Positions 1-5,830 of a DNA stretch of 28,548 bases are shown one piece after another. Origin of the DNA: UBA660 sp046704245 (GTDB lineage Bacteria; Bacillota_I; Bacilli_A; RF39; UBA660). The position numbers were made by a program, and so were the translations under genes. Within the stretch, counting starts at the first letter, position 1. Each line of letters opens with the position of its first letter. Where the stretch lies: positions 1 to 28,548 of the forward strand of contig JBJKSD010000040.1 in the NCBI GenBank assembly GCA_046704245.1, read 5' to 3'. The notes beneath the pieces were generated by a model. That model saw only the letters and a list, made by a program, of their open reading frames with translations, was not told the DNA's origin and searched no databases.

Positions 1-1260
1 GTTAGTATTATAGGCATCATCGTTTAAATTTATATCATGATACTTTTTAAGCTCTAAACGATGTTCTATCGCCTTAACTTTTTTAACACTATTTTGTAAT
101 TGATTAATAGTTATACCAAATTCTTTACCTAAAGCAATAGCAGTTAGGATATTATAGACATTAGCATAACCTAATAATCTAGTACTAAATGGATATTTAA
201 TATCATCACCTTTAAAAGTAACATCAAAAGTAGTTCCCTCACTAGATACTTGAATATTAGAAGCATGAACATCAACATCTTCATGTTCAATCCCTATCCA
301 TAATATTGGACACTTATTTTGTAAGGGATAATTAACTTGTAATTCATCATCTTTATTTAAAATACCAATACCATTACTAGGTAATGATTCAATTAATTCA
401 AACTTTCCCTTTTGGATATTCTCCTGAGATCCAAAAGATGCTAAATGAGCATCACCTATTTTAGTTAATATGCCATATTGTGGATTAACTAAATTACATA
501 ATGCTTTAATTTCACCTTTCTTATATGCTCCCATTTCCGCAATAAAGACATCATCAAACTTATCTAAATGATTATTAATCGTAATCATTAGTCCATTAGG
601 AGTATTTAAATTTTTAGGTGACGCTAAAGCATTATATTTAATACTTAAAATATCAGCTAAAATATTTTTACTACTAGTCTTACCATAACTACCAGTAATA
701 CCTATTATTTTTAATTGATGCATACTCTTTAATTTATTCTTAGCTAGATTATAAAAATGTCTAAAATAATATTTCTCAATGGTTAAATAATTAATTAGAT
801 TACCAATATATACTATCAAATATGATAAATATGTCAATAAAGTCATACTTAAATAATAATAAACAACATATTTATCATTATAAGTAAAATAAATATAACC
901 AACAGGTATTAAATAAAGAATAGCTAACGTAATAATTAATCTTCTCATTCTAGCTGTAATAACCAATGGTTTTTTAGTTTGTTCTTTACTTAATTTTTCA
1001 TAATGAATAATAATAAATAAAGTATATAAGATAATACCTATCATAGGTATAAAATATTGATAGATAAAAGGACTAATAATAATAGGTATAAACCACAAAC
1101 CATCTATTTCCGTAAATACTTTCTTATAATTATTAATAACCCATTTTAAATAACGATTGCCATCATTATATAAATTTTGTTGAAACATATGAAGAACTTT
1201 TTTATATTTAATAATGGTAAAGATTAACCAGAAGATTAAAAATATTAAAAACCAATTCAT
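1..1260 (-). CDS. murF: MurF-type Mur ligase with N-terminal membrane domain (3' end cut by window)
   Basis: MurF adds D-Ala-D-Ala to the UDP-MurNAc-tripeptide in peptidoglycan synthesis. I translated 420 residues by hand; the C-terminus lies outside the window. The Mur ligase P-loop GITGSYGKTSSK is at residues 187-198, followed by the substrate/ATP region with AEMGAYKKGEI (241-251) and LTKIGDAHLASFGS (265-278). The MurF-type motif DDAYNTN lies at 414-420, matching the usual DDAYNANP. Ahead of the ligase is about 180 residues with hydrophobic stretches near 3-18, 57-86, 107-126 and 133-158, so the enzyme is probably membrane-anchored; typical MurF is soluble and about 450 residues. The start ATG overlaps the TGA stop of the hydrolase gene (ATGA), implying translational coupling. 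MurF is the best fit; another member of the membrane-anchored Mur ligase group is possible. Confidence 0.82.
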   Translation of the reverse strand, partial: MNWFLIFLIFWLIFTIIKYKKVLHMFQQNLYNDGNRYLKWVINNYKKVFTEIDGLWFIPIIISPFIYQYFIPMIGIILYTLFIIIHYEKLSKEQTKKPLVITARMRRLIITLAILYLIPVGYIYFTYNDKYVVYYYLSMTLLTYLSYLIVYIGNLINYLTIEKYYFRHFYNLAKNKLKSMHQLKIIGITGSYGKTSSKNILADILSIKYNALASPKNLNTPNGLMITINNHLDKFDDVFIAEMGAYKKGEIKALCNLVNPQYGILTKIGDAHLASFGSQENIQKGKFELIESLPSNGIGILNKDDELQVNYPLQNKCPILWIGIEHEDVDVHASNIQVSSEGTTFDVTFKGDDIKYPFSTRLLGYANVYNILTAIALGKEFGITINQLQNSVKKVKAIEHRLELKKYHDINLNDDAYNTN

Positions 1261-2003
1261 ACTTTACTCTCCTTATCTGGATCTAAGAAACTATTTAAAA
1301 TAGCTATCGTCTGATTTAAATTTTCTAAATAAGCATAGTGACTATAACCATCATACACAATTAAGGCACTATCTTTTATTAAACTTTCCAACTCTCTAGC
1401 ATCTTCTAAAGATACTTCAGTATCTTCACTACCCCATATTAATAGAGTTGGACATTTTATTTCTTTAGCACAATTAGTTAAATCTTCATTTATAGCATTA
1501 ACTAATATTTCCCTCATAGTAATAGATGCACGTCGATAGTCATTTGACCCTATATATTTTTTAGCTATATGTTCTAATTTATTAATAACAGGTATTCTTT
1601 TCATAAACTTTAATACTTTAAGTTTAAAGTTATCATCTTCTTTACTCTTATGAAATGGACTAGCTAATAATACTAATTTATTAGTATGGCGTCTAGAAGC
1701 ATAGATAATAGCTATACGGCCTCCAAAAGAATGACCAATAATAGTTGGCTTTTTAATCTTTAATGCTTTAATAACAGCACATAAAGCATCATAGTAATCA
1801 TAAACAGTCCAACTATAAGTAGGTTCATCACTCTTACCAAAGCCAGGAAAATCAATAATAGTGATACGAAAATTATGTTTTAATCGTTGACCTAGAGGTT
1901 CCATCATATCAATATTTTGACCCCAACCATGTAAAAGAATAATATCTTTACCTTTACCATATTGAACATAGTTTATATTTACACCTTTAGCTCTTATAAA
2001 CAT
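1257..2003 (-). CDS. alpha/beta hydrolase
   Basis: A 248-residue cytoplasmic alpha/beta-hydrolase-fold protein without a signal peptide. Visible features are the oxyanion segment LLHGWGQN near residue 23-30, the FPGFGKSDEP segment, the nucleophile elbow GHSFGG near 90-95 (catalytic Ser in the middle), a LLIWGSEDTEVS segment near 187-198 carrying the likely acid residue, and GYSHYAYLE near 219-227 with the likely catalytic His. The complete triad suggests an active esterase, lipase or peptidase-like hydrolase; the substrate cannot be read from the sequence. It is the first gene of a two-gene unit with murF (4-bp ATGA overlap), so a link to envelope metabolism is conceivable but unproven. A clear ribosome site AAGGTGAT precedes the ATG. 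The TGA stop supports the standard genetic code. Confidence 0.9.
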   Translation of the reverse strand: MFIRAKGVNINYVQYGKGKDIILLHGWGQNIDMMEPLGQRLKHNFRITIIDFPGFGKSDEPTYSWTVYDYYDALCAVIKALKIKKPTIIGHSFGGRIAIIYASRRHTNKLVLLASPFHKSKEDDNFKLKVLKFMKRIPVINKLEHIAKKYIGSNDYRRASITMREILVNAINEDLTNCAKEIKCPTLLIWGSEDTEVSLEDARELESLIKDSALIVYDGYSHYAYLENLNQTIAILNSFLDPDKESKV

Positions 2004-2020
2004 GGTATCACCTTAAATTC

Positions 2021-2029
2021 ATTATAACA
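2021..2029 (-). promoter_or_regulatory. extended -10 promoter of the hydrolase-murF unit
   Basis: The minus strand reads TGTTATAAT, a consensus -10 with the TG extension, about 18 bases before the hydrolase ATG. No good -35 hexamer stands at 17 bases, as is common for extended -10 promoters. Confidence 0.45.
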
Positions 2030-2082
2030 TTAATATTATATTATTTCCTTATAAAATGGCTATAATTGTTAAAAAAATGTCA

Positions 2083-2104
2083 AAAGACCTATAAATAGGT
2101 CTTA
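2083..2104 (-). terminator. rho-independent terminator after the HAD-like gene
   Basis: Arms AAGACCT and AGGTCTT (2084-2090 and 2097-2103) pair around a short AT loop. On the minus strand a T-rich run follows. Confidence 0.8.
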
Positions 2105-2134
2105 ATTAATTTTATGAATAAAATAATAAATATA

Positions 2135-2614
2135 CTATGATGATAATAATCTTACTGGAATACACGTTATTTTATCCCCTAAGATACTTTTAGCACTAAC
2201 TAACATACTAGTATTATCATCAATATAAAAAGCCATATCATAATGTTTTTCAATTAATATCTTTTTAATATATTTACCTTTCATATAACTATATTCTGAA
2301 TCAGCATATTTATCTACTTCTTTAATAATAAAATAACGATTATCTTGTTTAAAGAATGATGCATAATTATCTAACCAATTATTTTTAATTTGCGATTGTT
2401 CAACAGTATTACACGAACTTAAAATAAATAGATCTAAATTAGGTATCGATCTAAGTGATGATATTAACTTTATGGTATCATATATTGGTCGTTGATGAGG
2501 AATACCATTTTCATAATAAGTCTCAACCAACACACCTACCATATCAACAAACATAGCTATTTTTTGACCAGGATGTTTACTACTGACATCTTCTACTAAC
2601 TCCGTAAAAGACAT
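2135..2614 (-). CDS. HAD-superfamily-like protein with altered motif I
   Basis: The four HAD motifs can be traced in this 159-residue protein: motif I MFVDMVGVL (Asp24), motif II FILSSC (Ser66/Ser67), a motif III Lys near 112-114, and motif IV FYIDDNTS (Asp132, Asp133). In phosphatases motif I is DxDx(T/V); here the second Asp is Val (D-M-V), so ordinary phosphatase chemistry is doubtful. It could be a divergent 5'-nucleotidase-like protein or a binding protein. An in-frame ATG exists at 2626, but a GGAGGT ribosome site lies just ahead of the fifth codon, so I place the start at 2614. It follows the guanylate-kinase-like gene by 11 bases in an evident two-gene operon and is followed by a terminator. 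The pairing suggests a nucleotide-related job (inference). Confidence 0.65.
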   Translation of the reverse strand: MSFTELVEDVSSKHPGQKIAMFVDMVGVLVETYYENGIPHQRPIYDTIKLISSLRSIPNLDLFILSSCNTVEQSQIKNNWLDNYASFFKQDNRYFIIKEVDKYADSEYSYMKGKYIKKILIEKHYDMAFYIDDNTSMLVSAKSILGDKITCIPVRLLSS

Positions 2615-2625
2615 ATTAACCTCCA

Positions 2626-3168
2626 TTATTTTCTTTTAATATTAGGTGTAAACTCCTTTATGATAGCTTCATAATTAAATGTTTCAGGATACATAATATA
2701 CTTATCGGCTTCAAATGAACCAAATAACTCTTTATCACTTTCAAAACGTCTTCTAATTTCTTCTATACTATCGCCACGTTTTTTAAAGCGCTCTAATATA
2801 ACTTCATCAGGAGCATCTATTTTAACCATAATAACATTAAAACGATGCTTTAAACTAGCTTTTATTTGTCTAGCTCCATTAGGTTCTACAATTACAACAT
2901 TATCTTGCTTATAATCAAAACTATCTTTACTTAGACCATAATAATTACCAAGATATTTTATATACTCTACTAATTGATTATTTCTTTGCAATTCATATAG
3001 TTGATCCAGTGTTATGAACTTATAATCAACCCCATCTATTTCATTAGATCTTTTGGCTCTAGTAGTAAAAGTTATAGCTCTATGTATACCATATTTTCCT
3101 TGTAATTCTTTAACAATATAGGTTTTCCCACTACAGCTTCTACCAACTAAAATAATTAAATTATGCAT
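2626..3168 (-). CDS. guanylate-kinase-like nucleotide kinase
   Basis: A 180-residue protein with guanylate kinase architecture: P-loop GRSCSGKT at residues 9-16, the nucleotide-binding segment TTRAKRSNEIDGVDYKF at 36-51 (matching the family's TTRxPRxxExDGxDYxF), and LVEYIKYLGNYYGL at 67-79, equivalent to the GNYYGT segment. The family transfers phosphate from ATP to GMP or dGMP. It is slightly short (usual length about 200), and the P-loop is less typical (CSGKTY rather than SGVGKST), so it may be the housekeeping Gmk or a specialised paralogue acting on another nucleotide. In Bacillus gmk sits near rpoZ; here the partner is a HAD-like protein, which favours a specialised role. Ribosome site AGAGGT precedes the ATG. 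Confidence 0.75.
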   Translation of the reverse strand: MHNLIILVGRSCSGKTYIVKELQGKYGIHRAITFTTRAKRSNEIDGVDYKFITLDQLYELQRNNQLVEYIKYLGNYYGLSKDSFDYKQDNVVIVEPNGARQIKASLKHRFNVIMVKIDAPDEVILERFKKRGDSIEEIRRRFESDKELFGSFEADKYIMYPETFNYEAIIKEFTPNIKRK

Positions 3169-3185
3169 AACATACCTCTACACTA

Positions 3186-3214
3186 ACTATACAACGAAAT
3201 ATTATAATAATCAA
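3186..3214 (-). promoter_or_regulatory. sigma-A promoter of the kinase-HAD operon
   Basis: The minus strand reads TTGATT (3209-3214), 17 bases, TATAGT (3186-3191), about 20 bases before the kinase ATG. It lies just beyond the terminator of the tRNA-Leu gene. Confidence 0.7.
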
Positions 3215-3217
3215 GTT

Positions 3218-3258
3218 AAAAAAGAACTAACAAAAAGCATCTTTGTTAGTTCTTTTTT
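3218..3258 (-). terminator. terminator after tRNA-Leu (symmetrical)
   Basis: Perfect 17-bp arms, A6-GAACTAACAAA and its complement (3218-3234 and 3242-3258), enclose a 7-base loop. T-runs occur on both strands, so it could stop transcription either way; on the minus strand it ends the tRNA transcript. Confidence 0.88.
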
Positions 3259-3281
3259 ATTTACTATCTTAGATAATAAAC

Positions 3282-3366
3282 TGGTGCGGGTAAGAGGACT
3301 TGAACCCCCACGCCGTTAGGCTCTAGATCCTAAGTCTAGTGCGTCTACCAATTCCGCCATACCCGC
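3282..3366 (-). tRNA. tRNA-Leu (anticodon UAG), CCA encoded
   Basis: On the minus strand the gene begins GCGGGTATGGCGGAATTGG and ends TACCCGCACCA, giving a 7-bp acceptor stem, discriminator A and an encoded CCA. The anticodon stem-loop is CTAGA-CTTAGGA-TCTAG with anticodon TAG (3330-3332). A long variable region follows, as expected of a class II tRNA, and the T-loop GGTTCAAGTCC is present. It reads CUN leucine codons. Confidence 0.97.
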
Positions 3367-3378
3367 ATTGCATAATAT

Positions 3379-3408
3379 ATTATACACTATTATTTATAAT
3401 ATTAGCAA
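3379..3408 (-). promoter_or_regulatory. promoter of tRNA-Leu
   Basis: Minus strand TTGCTA (3403-3408), 18 bases, TATAAT (3379-3384), 12 bases before the tRNA 5' end. Confidence 0.75.
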
Positions 3409-3417
3409 GATTAATAT

Positions 3418-3450
3418 AAAAATAATTAATATTGAATATTAATTATTTTT
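3418..3450 (-). terminator. AT-only hairpin after the ferritin-like gene
   Basis: A perfect 16-bp inverted repeat made only of A and T (3418-3433 and 3435-3450, centre G3434), four bases beyond the stop of the ferritin-like gene and ending in a T-run on the minus strand. It fits a weak rho-independent terminator; a stem without GC pairs is unusual. Confidence 0.55.
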
Positions 3451-3454
3451 GGGG

Positions 3455-3988
3455 TTAACAATTATATTTTTTTACTGCTTCAGTAAAGAGATGGGCATGA
3501 AATTGTTCATCCATAATAATTCTTCGTAATACATTTTGAATATATGGATCATGAATACGATTTATATATTCATTATATGTACGAATAGCATCATGTTCAC
3601 TTCCTAAATCAGTTTTTAATCGATCACACAAACTATTTCCATAATAAACAAATGAACCATTCCAATAATTATTATGAGTACTATAACTACCACGATAAAT
3701 AGGATTACCACCTAATAATTTTATTAGTTCAGCAAAAATTTCTAAGTGAAGCATTTCATTAATTGATATTTTAGTTAACATTTCCTTAATATCTTTTTCA
3801 TTTTCTTTAGTCATCATACTTTGATAAGTATATTGAGTTATAGCTGTTAGTTCACTATCTACTCCTGCATAAGCATCCCTTAATAATTCAATATATTGTG
3901 GATTAGGAGCCGTTACCTTTATTTCGGGATATGGCGATTGATTTGAATACCCTTGTGGTAAGTGACTTTTTATATATAATTCATCCAT
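3455..3988 (-). CDS. ferritin-like di-metal protein (manganese-catalase/coat-protein-like)
   Basis: A 177-residue four-helix-bundle protein of the ferritin-like superfamily. The metal ligands are visible in order: Glu46 (SELTAITQY), Glu78-x-x-His81 (NEMLHLE), Glu131 (GSEHDAI) or Glu140, and Glu161-x-x-His164 (DEQFHAH). The N-terminal stretch YPEIKVTAPNPQY followed by LLRDAYAGVDSELTAI resembles Firmicute manganese-catalase/CotJC-like and rubrerythrin-like proteins (from memory, not searched). No rubredoxin cysteines are present. Likely roles are peroxide detoxification or, given sspI elsewhere in the window, a spore-coat-associated catalase-like protein; the latter is inference. It is monocistronic, with ribosome site AGGAGGT. 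The upstream segment 4006-4014 reads CATAGTATA on the minus strand, similar to a sigma-K -10 (CATAnnnTA), but a correctly spaced -35 is not convincing. Confidence 0.78.
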   Translation of the reverse strand: MDELYIKSHLPQGYSNQSPYPEIKVTAPNPQYIELLRDAYAGVDSELTAITQYTYQSMMTKENEKDIKEMLTKISINEMLHLEIFAELIKLLGGNPIYRGSYSTHNNYWNGSFVYYGNSLCDRLKTDLGSEHDAIRTYNEYINRIHDPYIQNVLRRIIMDEQFHAHLFTEAVKKYNC

Positions 3989-4038
3989 AATTAAACCTCC
4001 TATAGTATACTATGCCTCTGGGGGATAAAGTTTAATAA

Positions 4039-4063
4039 AAATGATTGTATTACTACAATCATT
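4039..4063 (-). terminator. terminator after the 318-residue unknown gene
   Basis: Arms AAATGATTGTA and TACAATCATTT close on a short loop, with a TTTTTATT run downstream on the minus strand. The inner hairpin GATTGTA-TTAC-TACAATC is repeated at 5085-5102. Confidence 0.8.
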
Positions 4064-4067
4064 TAAT

Positions 4068-5024
4068 TTAAGGTCTATAACTAGGATAGAAAGGTATTTT
4101 TTTGGTTAAAACAGTACACACCTTTTCTTCCTTATCCTTTTCATTTAATTTACTATTATATAAATTTATATATTCGTTTATTTTTTTATAATATTCATTA
4201 ATGTTAACCATAGGAATACCCTTTTCTACTAATGTTTCCTTTGGTAATGAATCTTTATCAAAATCTAAACTAATATCATTCTTATATAATCTCACTTTAC
4301 TAGAACTTATATTAGCAATTACCATAGCTTCCACGATAGCAATTGATAGAGGAATATTATCATGAAATACAATATGATAAATATCTTCTTTAGAATCATA
4401 TAAATAATTACTAATAGAGGTCTTCATATGACCCCAAACAGAATATGGGGCTAACAAATGTTTTTGCAAATAATAATCTTGTTTTTCTTTATCTGATAGT
4501 TTTCCAAATATATCTAAATCGTCAGAAGAAACTTTGTGACTATCTACTGCTTGTATAACCTGAACAGTATTATTAAAAAACATATAAAAATCATTTTCAA
4601 TATCCCACCAAAAGTTACTATCCAATTCCTTATCTTTAAGATAATCAGATAAAGGGCAATATACTTTTAAACCAAAACCATTTTCTATTAATTGATTGAC
4701 AATAAACATAACATTGGTAATAAAGAGCTCAGGGGCAAAAACTTTTAAAGAATTACCATTTTTATCTTTATACATATCAAATATAAAGACTTTATAAAAT
4801 GGTCTGTTAATTCTTATTCTTCTTGTTGAATGAGCGATAGCATCATATTCAAATTCAGATGCTCCCATATATTTCATTTGTAAGATGGAATTTAAACCTT
4901 CAGTCATATCATTTTCATTCATGAAAGGTACTTCTTCAAAAAATTTACATTTTTGAACTAAATAAACATTTTTGGTTATTAAAATTTCTCTTTCATCTTC
5001 ATAAATTTTTATTTTTTGTTCCAT
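4068..5024 (-). CDS. conserved-looking protein of unknown function
   Basis: I do not recognise this 318-residue protein as a characterised family. It has no signal peptide and no clear membrane helix, so it is probably cytoplasmic. The most distinctive motif is YMGASEFEYDAI (residues 52-63), preceded by LNSILQMK; similar YMGxxEFEfxA segments occur, from memory, in uncharacterised proteins of phages and accessory regions. The C-terminal part is rich in Lys, Asn and Tyr. It has its own promoter (5049-5077), ribosome site AAGGA and terminator, and stands alone between the CAU tRNA and the ferritin-like gene. Being flanked by tRNA genes and matching no housekeeping gene, it may be accessory cargo (inference). 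Confidence 0.6.
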   Translation of the reverse strand: MEQKIKIYEDEREILITKNVYLVQKCKFFEEVPFMNENDMTEGLNSILQMKYMGASEFEYDAIAHSTRRIRINRPFYKVFIFDMYKDKNGNSLKVFAPELFITNVMFIVNQLIENGFGLKVYCPLSDYLKDKELDSNFWWDIENDFYMFFNNTVQVIQAVDSHKVSSDDLDIFGKLSDKEKQDYYLQKHLLAPYSVWGHMKTSISNYLYDSKEDIYHIVFHDNIPLSIAIVEAMVIANISSSKVRLYKNDISLDFDKDSLPKETLVEKGIPMVNINEYYKKINEYINLYNSKLNEKDKEEKVCTVLTKKIPFYPSYRP

Positions 5025-5048
5025 ATAATACTTCCTTTTGTATAAATT

Positions 5049-5077
5049 ATTATATTAAAATAAGAACATGAAGTCAA
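5049..5077 (-). promoter_or_regulatory. sigma-A promoter of the 318-residue unknown gene
   Basis: Minus strand TTGACT (5072-5077), 17 bases, TATAAT (5049-5054). It begins immediately after the terminator of the CAU tRNA. Confidence 0.8.
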
Positions 5078-5079
5078 TA

Positions 5080-5103
5080 AAAAAGATTGTATTACTACAA
5101 TCA
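5080..5103 (-). terminator. terminator after the CAU tRNA
   Basis: Hairpin GATTGTA-TTAC-TACAATC at 5085-5102, with TTTTTTATT following on the minus strand. It is the same core hairpin as at 4039-4063. Confidence 0.8.
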
Positions 5104-5110
5104 ATTAATT

Positions 5111-5187
5111 TGGTGGACCCTGTAGGGCTCGAACCTACGACCGCCCGGTTATGAGCCGGATGCTCTAACCAACTGAGCTAAGGGTCC
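5111..5187 (-). tRNA. tRNA with CAU anticodon (tRNA-Ile2 or elongator Met), CCA encoded
   Basis: On the minus strand the gene runs from GGACCCTTAGCTCAG to GGGTCCACCA, with a perfect GGACCCT/AGGGTCC acceptor stem. The anticodon loop is CTCATAA, anticodon CAT (5151-5153). The fully paired acceptor stem and absence of three GC pairs in the anticodon stem exclude an initiator. Overall it most resembles the Bacillus CAU tRNA whose C34 becomes lysidine (Ile, AUA codons), but elongator Met cannot be excluded without comparison. Confidence 0.93.
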
Positions 5188-5228
5188 ATTGCCATTATAT
5201 AATAACATATTCAAATAATAATGGCAAT
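5188..5228. repeat. 11-bp inverted repeat over the tRNA promoter
   Basis: ATTGCCATTAT (5188-5198) and ATAATGGCAAT (5218-5228) are perfect inverted copies 19 bases apart. One arm covers the presumed -35 and the other adjoins the tRNA 5' end. Confidence 0.7.
5199..5227 (-). promoter_or_regulatory. promoter of the CAU tRNA
   Basis: Minus strand TTGCCA (5222-5227), 17 bases, TATTAT (5199-5204). A further TATAAT follows at 5194-5199. Confidence 0.6.
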
Positions 5229-5249
5229 AATATATTATATTATTTTCAT

Positions 5250-5278
5250 AAAAAAATAACTATAATAGTTATTTTTTT
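5250..5278 (-). terminator. terminator overlapping the stop of the 139-residue gene
   Basis: Arms AAAAAATAACTA and TAGTTATTTTTT (5251-5262 and 5266-5277) close on a 3-base loop, with A- and T-runs on both sides. The stop codon of the gene lies at the edge of the stem. Confidence 0.8.
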
Positions 5279-5696
5279 ATCTTTGAAGCATATTTAATAA
5301 ATTGATCTTAAAGATATCTTTTTCAGAATTCTTTTTAGATATCATAACACCTTTATAAGTAGTTAATTCTGTTCTATGACCTTCATCTAAGATACCTCTA
5401 GGAGTAATATTAGTTAGTAAGATAACTCTCTTGTCTTCATAAACAGTATAATGTAATTTTAAATTACCATGAACTTTAGCAAACAATTCATCAGTAGGTA
5501 ATTTTAATTCATAGTTCTTAGTCTTATCAGCTTTAGATACTGATACTACTTCACCTAAGAATTTACCTTCCCTAAGTTCAGGATAAAATTCAAACATTAA
5601 CTTTTTATAAGCAAGCATATTATACTTTCTAACTGATCTTTCTAACTTCCTGAATTCGTTCTCATTTTGATACTCTATAATATATGCTTTCTTCAT
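5277..5696 (-). CDS. small protein of unknown function with a strong promoter
   Basis: A 139-residue protein I do not recognise. It begins MKKAYIIEYQ and is basic, with alternating hydrophobic residues that suggest a mostly beta fold after an N-terminal helix (FRKLERSVRKYNM, about residues 15-27). No signal peptide, membrane helix or catalytic motif is apparent. The reading frame is open 32 codons further upstream, but the AGGGGG ribosome site and the promoter at 5764-5792 place the start at 5696; the earlier start would lie inside the promoter. It is monocistronic. The near-perfect promoter and a stable leader hairpin suggest high or regulated expression. Confidence 0.7.
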   Translation of the reverse strand: MKKAYIIEYQNENEFRKLERSVRKYNMLAYKKLMFEFYPELREGKFLGEVVSVSKADKTKNYELKLPTDELFAKVHGNLKLHYTVYEDKRVILLTNITPRGILDEGHRTELTTYKGVMISKKNSEKDIFKINLLNMLQR

Positions 5697-5728
5697 AGTA
5701 ACAACCCCCTGAATTTTTTGACCAATAA

Positions 5729-5753
5729 TGGTAGAATATGCTTCTACCATTTG
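5729..5753 (-). promoter_or_regulatory. leader hairpin of the 139-residue gene
   Basis: In the 5' untranslated region, AATGGTAGAA and TTCTACCATT pair perfectly around a GCATA loop. No T-run follows, so it is not a terminator; it may stabilise the mRNA or bind a regulator. Confidence 0.6.
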
Positions 5754-5763
5754 GAATAGTAGG

Positions 5764-5792
5764 ATTATAGCATAAATAGAGAAAATTGTCAA
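5764..5792 (-). promoter_or_regulatory. consensus sigma-A promoter of the 139-residue gene
   Basis: Minus strand TTGACA (5787-5792), 17 bases, TATAAT (5764-5769): both hexamers are perfect. The ATG is about 70 bases downstream. Confidence 0.9.
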
Positions 5793-5799
5793 CTTTTGT

Positions 5800-5829
5800 A
5801 AAGAAAAAGATGCGTTTTACGCATCTTTT
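5800..5829 (-). terminator. terminator after the Trp/Tyr-rich surface protein gene
   Basis: Arms AAAGATGCGT and ACGCATCTTT around a 3-base loop (5806-5828), followed on the minus strand by a T-rich run, one base after the stop. Confidence 0.9.
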
Positions 5830-5830
5830 A

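Noticed and set aside
5111..5187. CAU tRNA as the initiator tRNA
   Set aside because: The acceptor stem is fully paired at its end and the anticodon stem lacks the three consecutive GC pairs of initiators.
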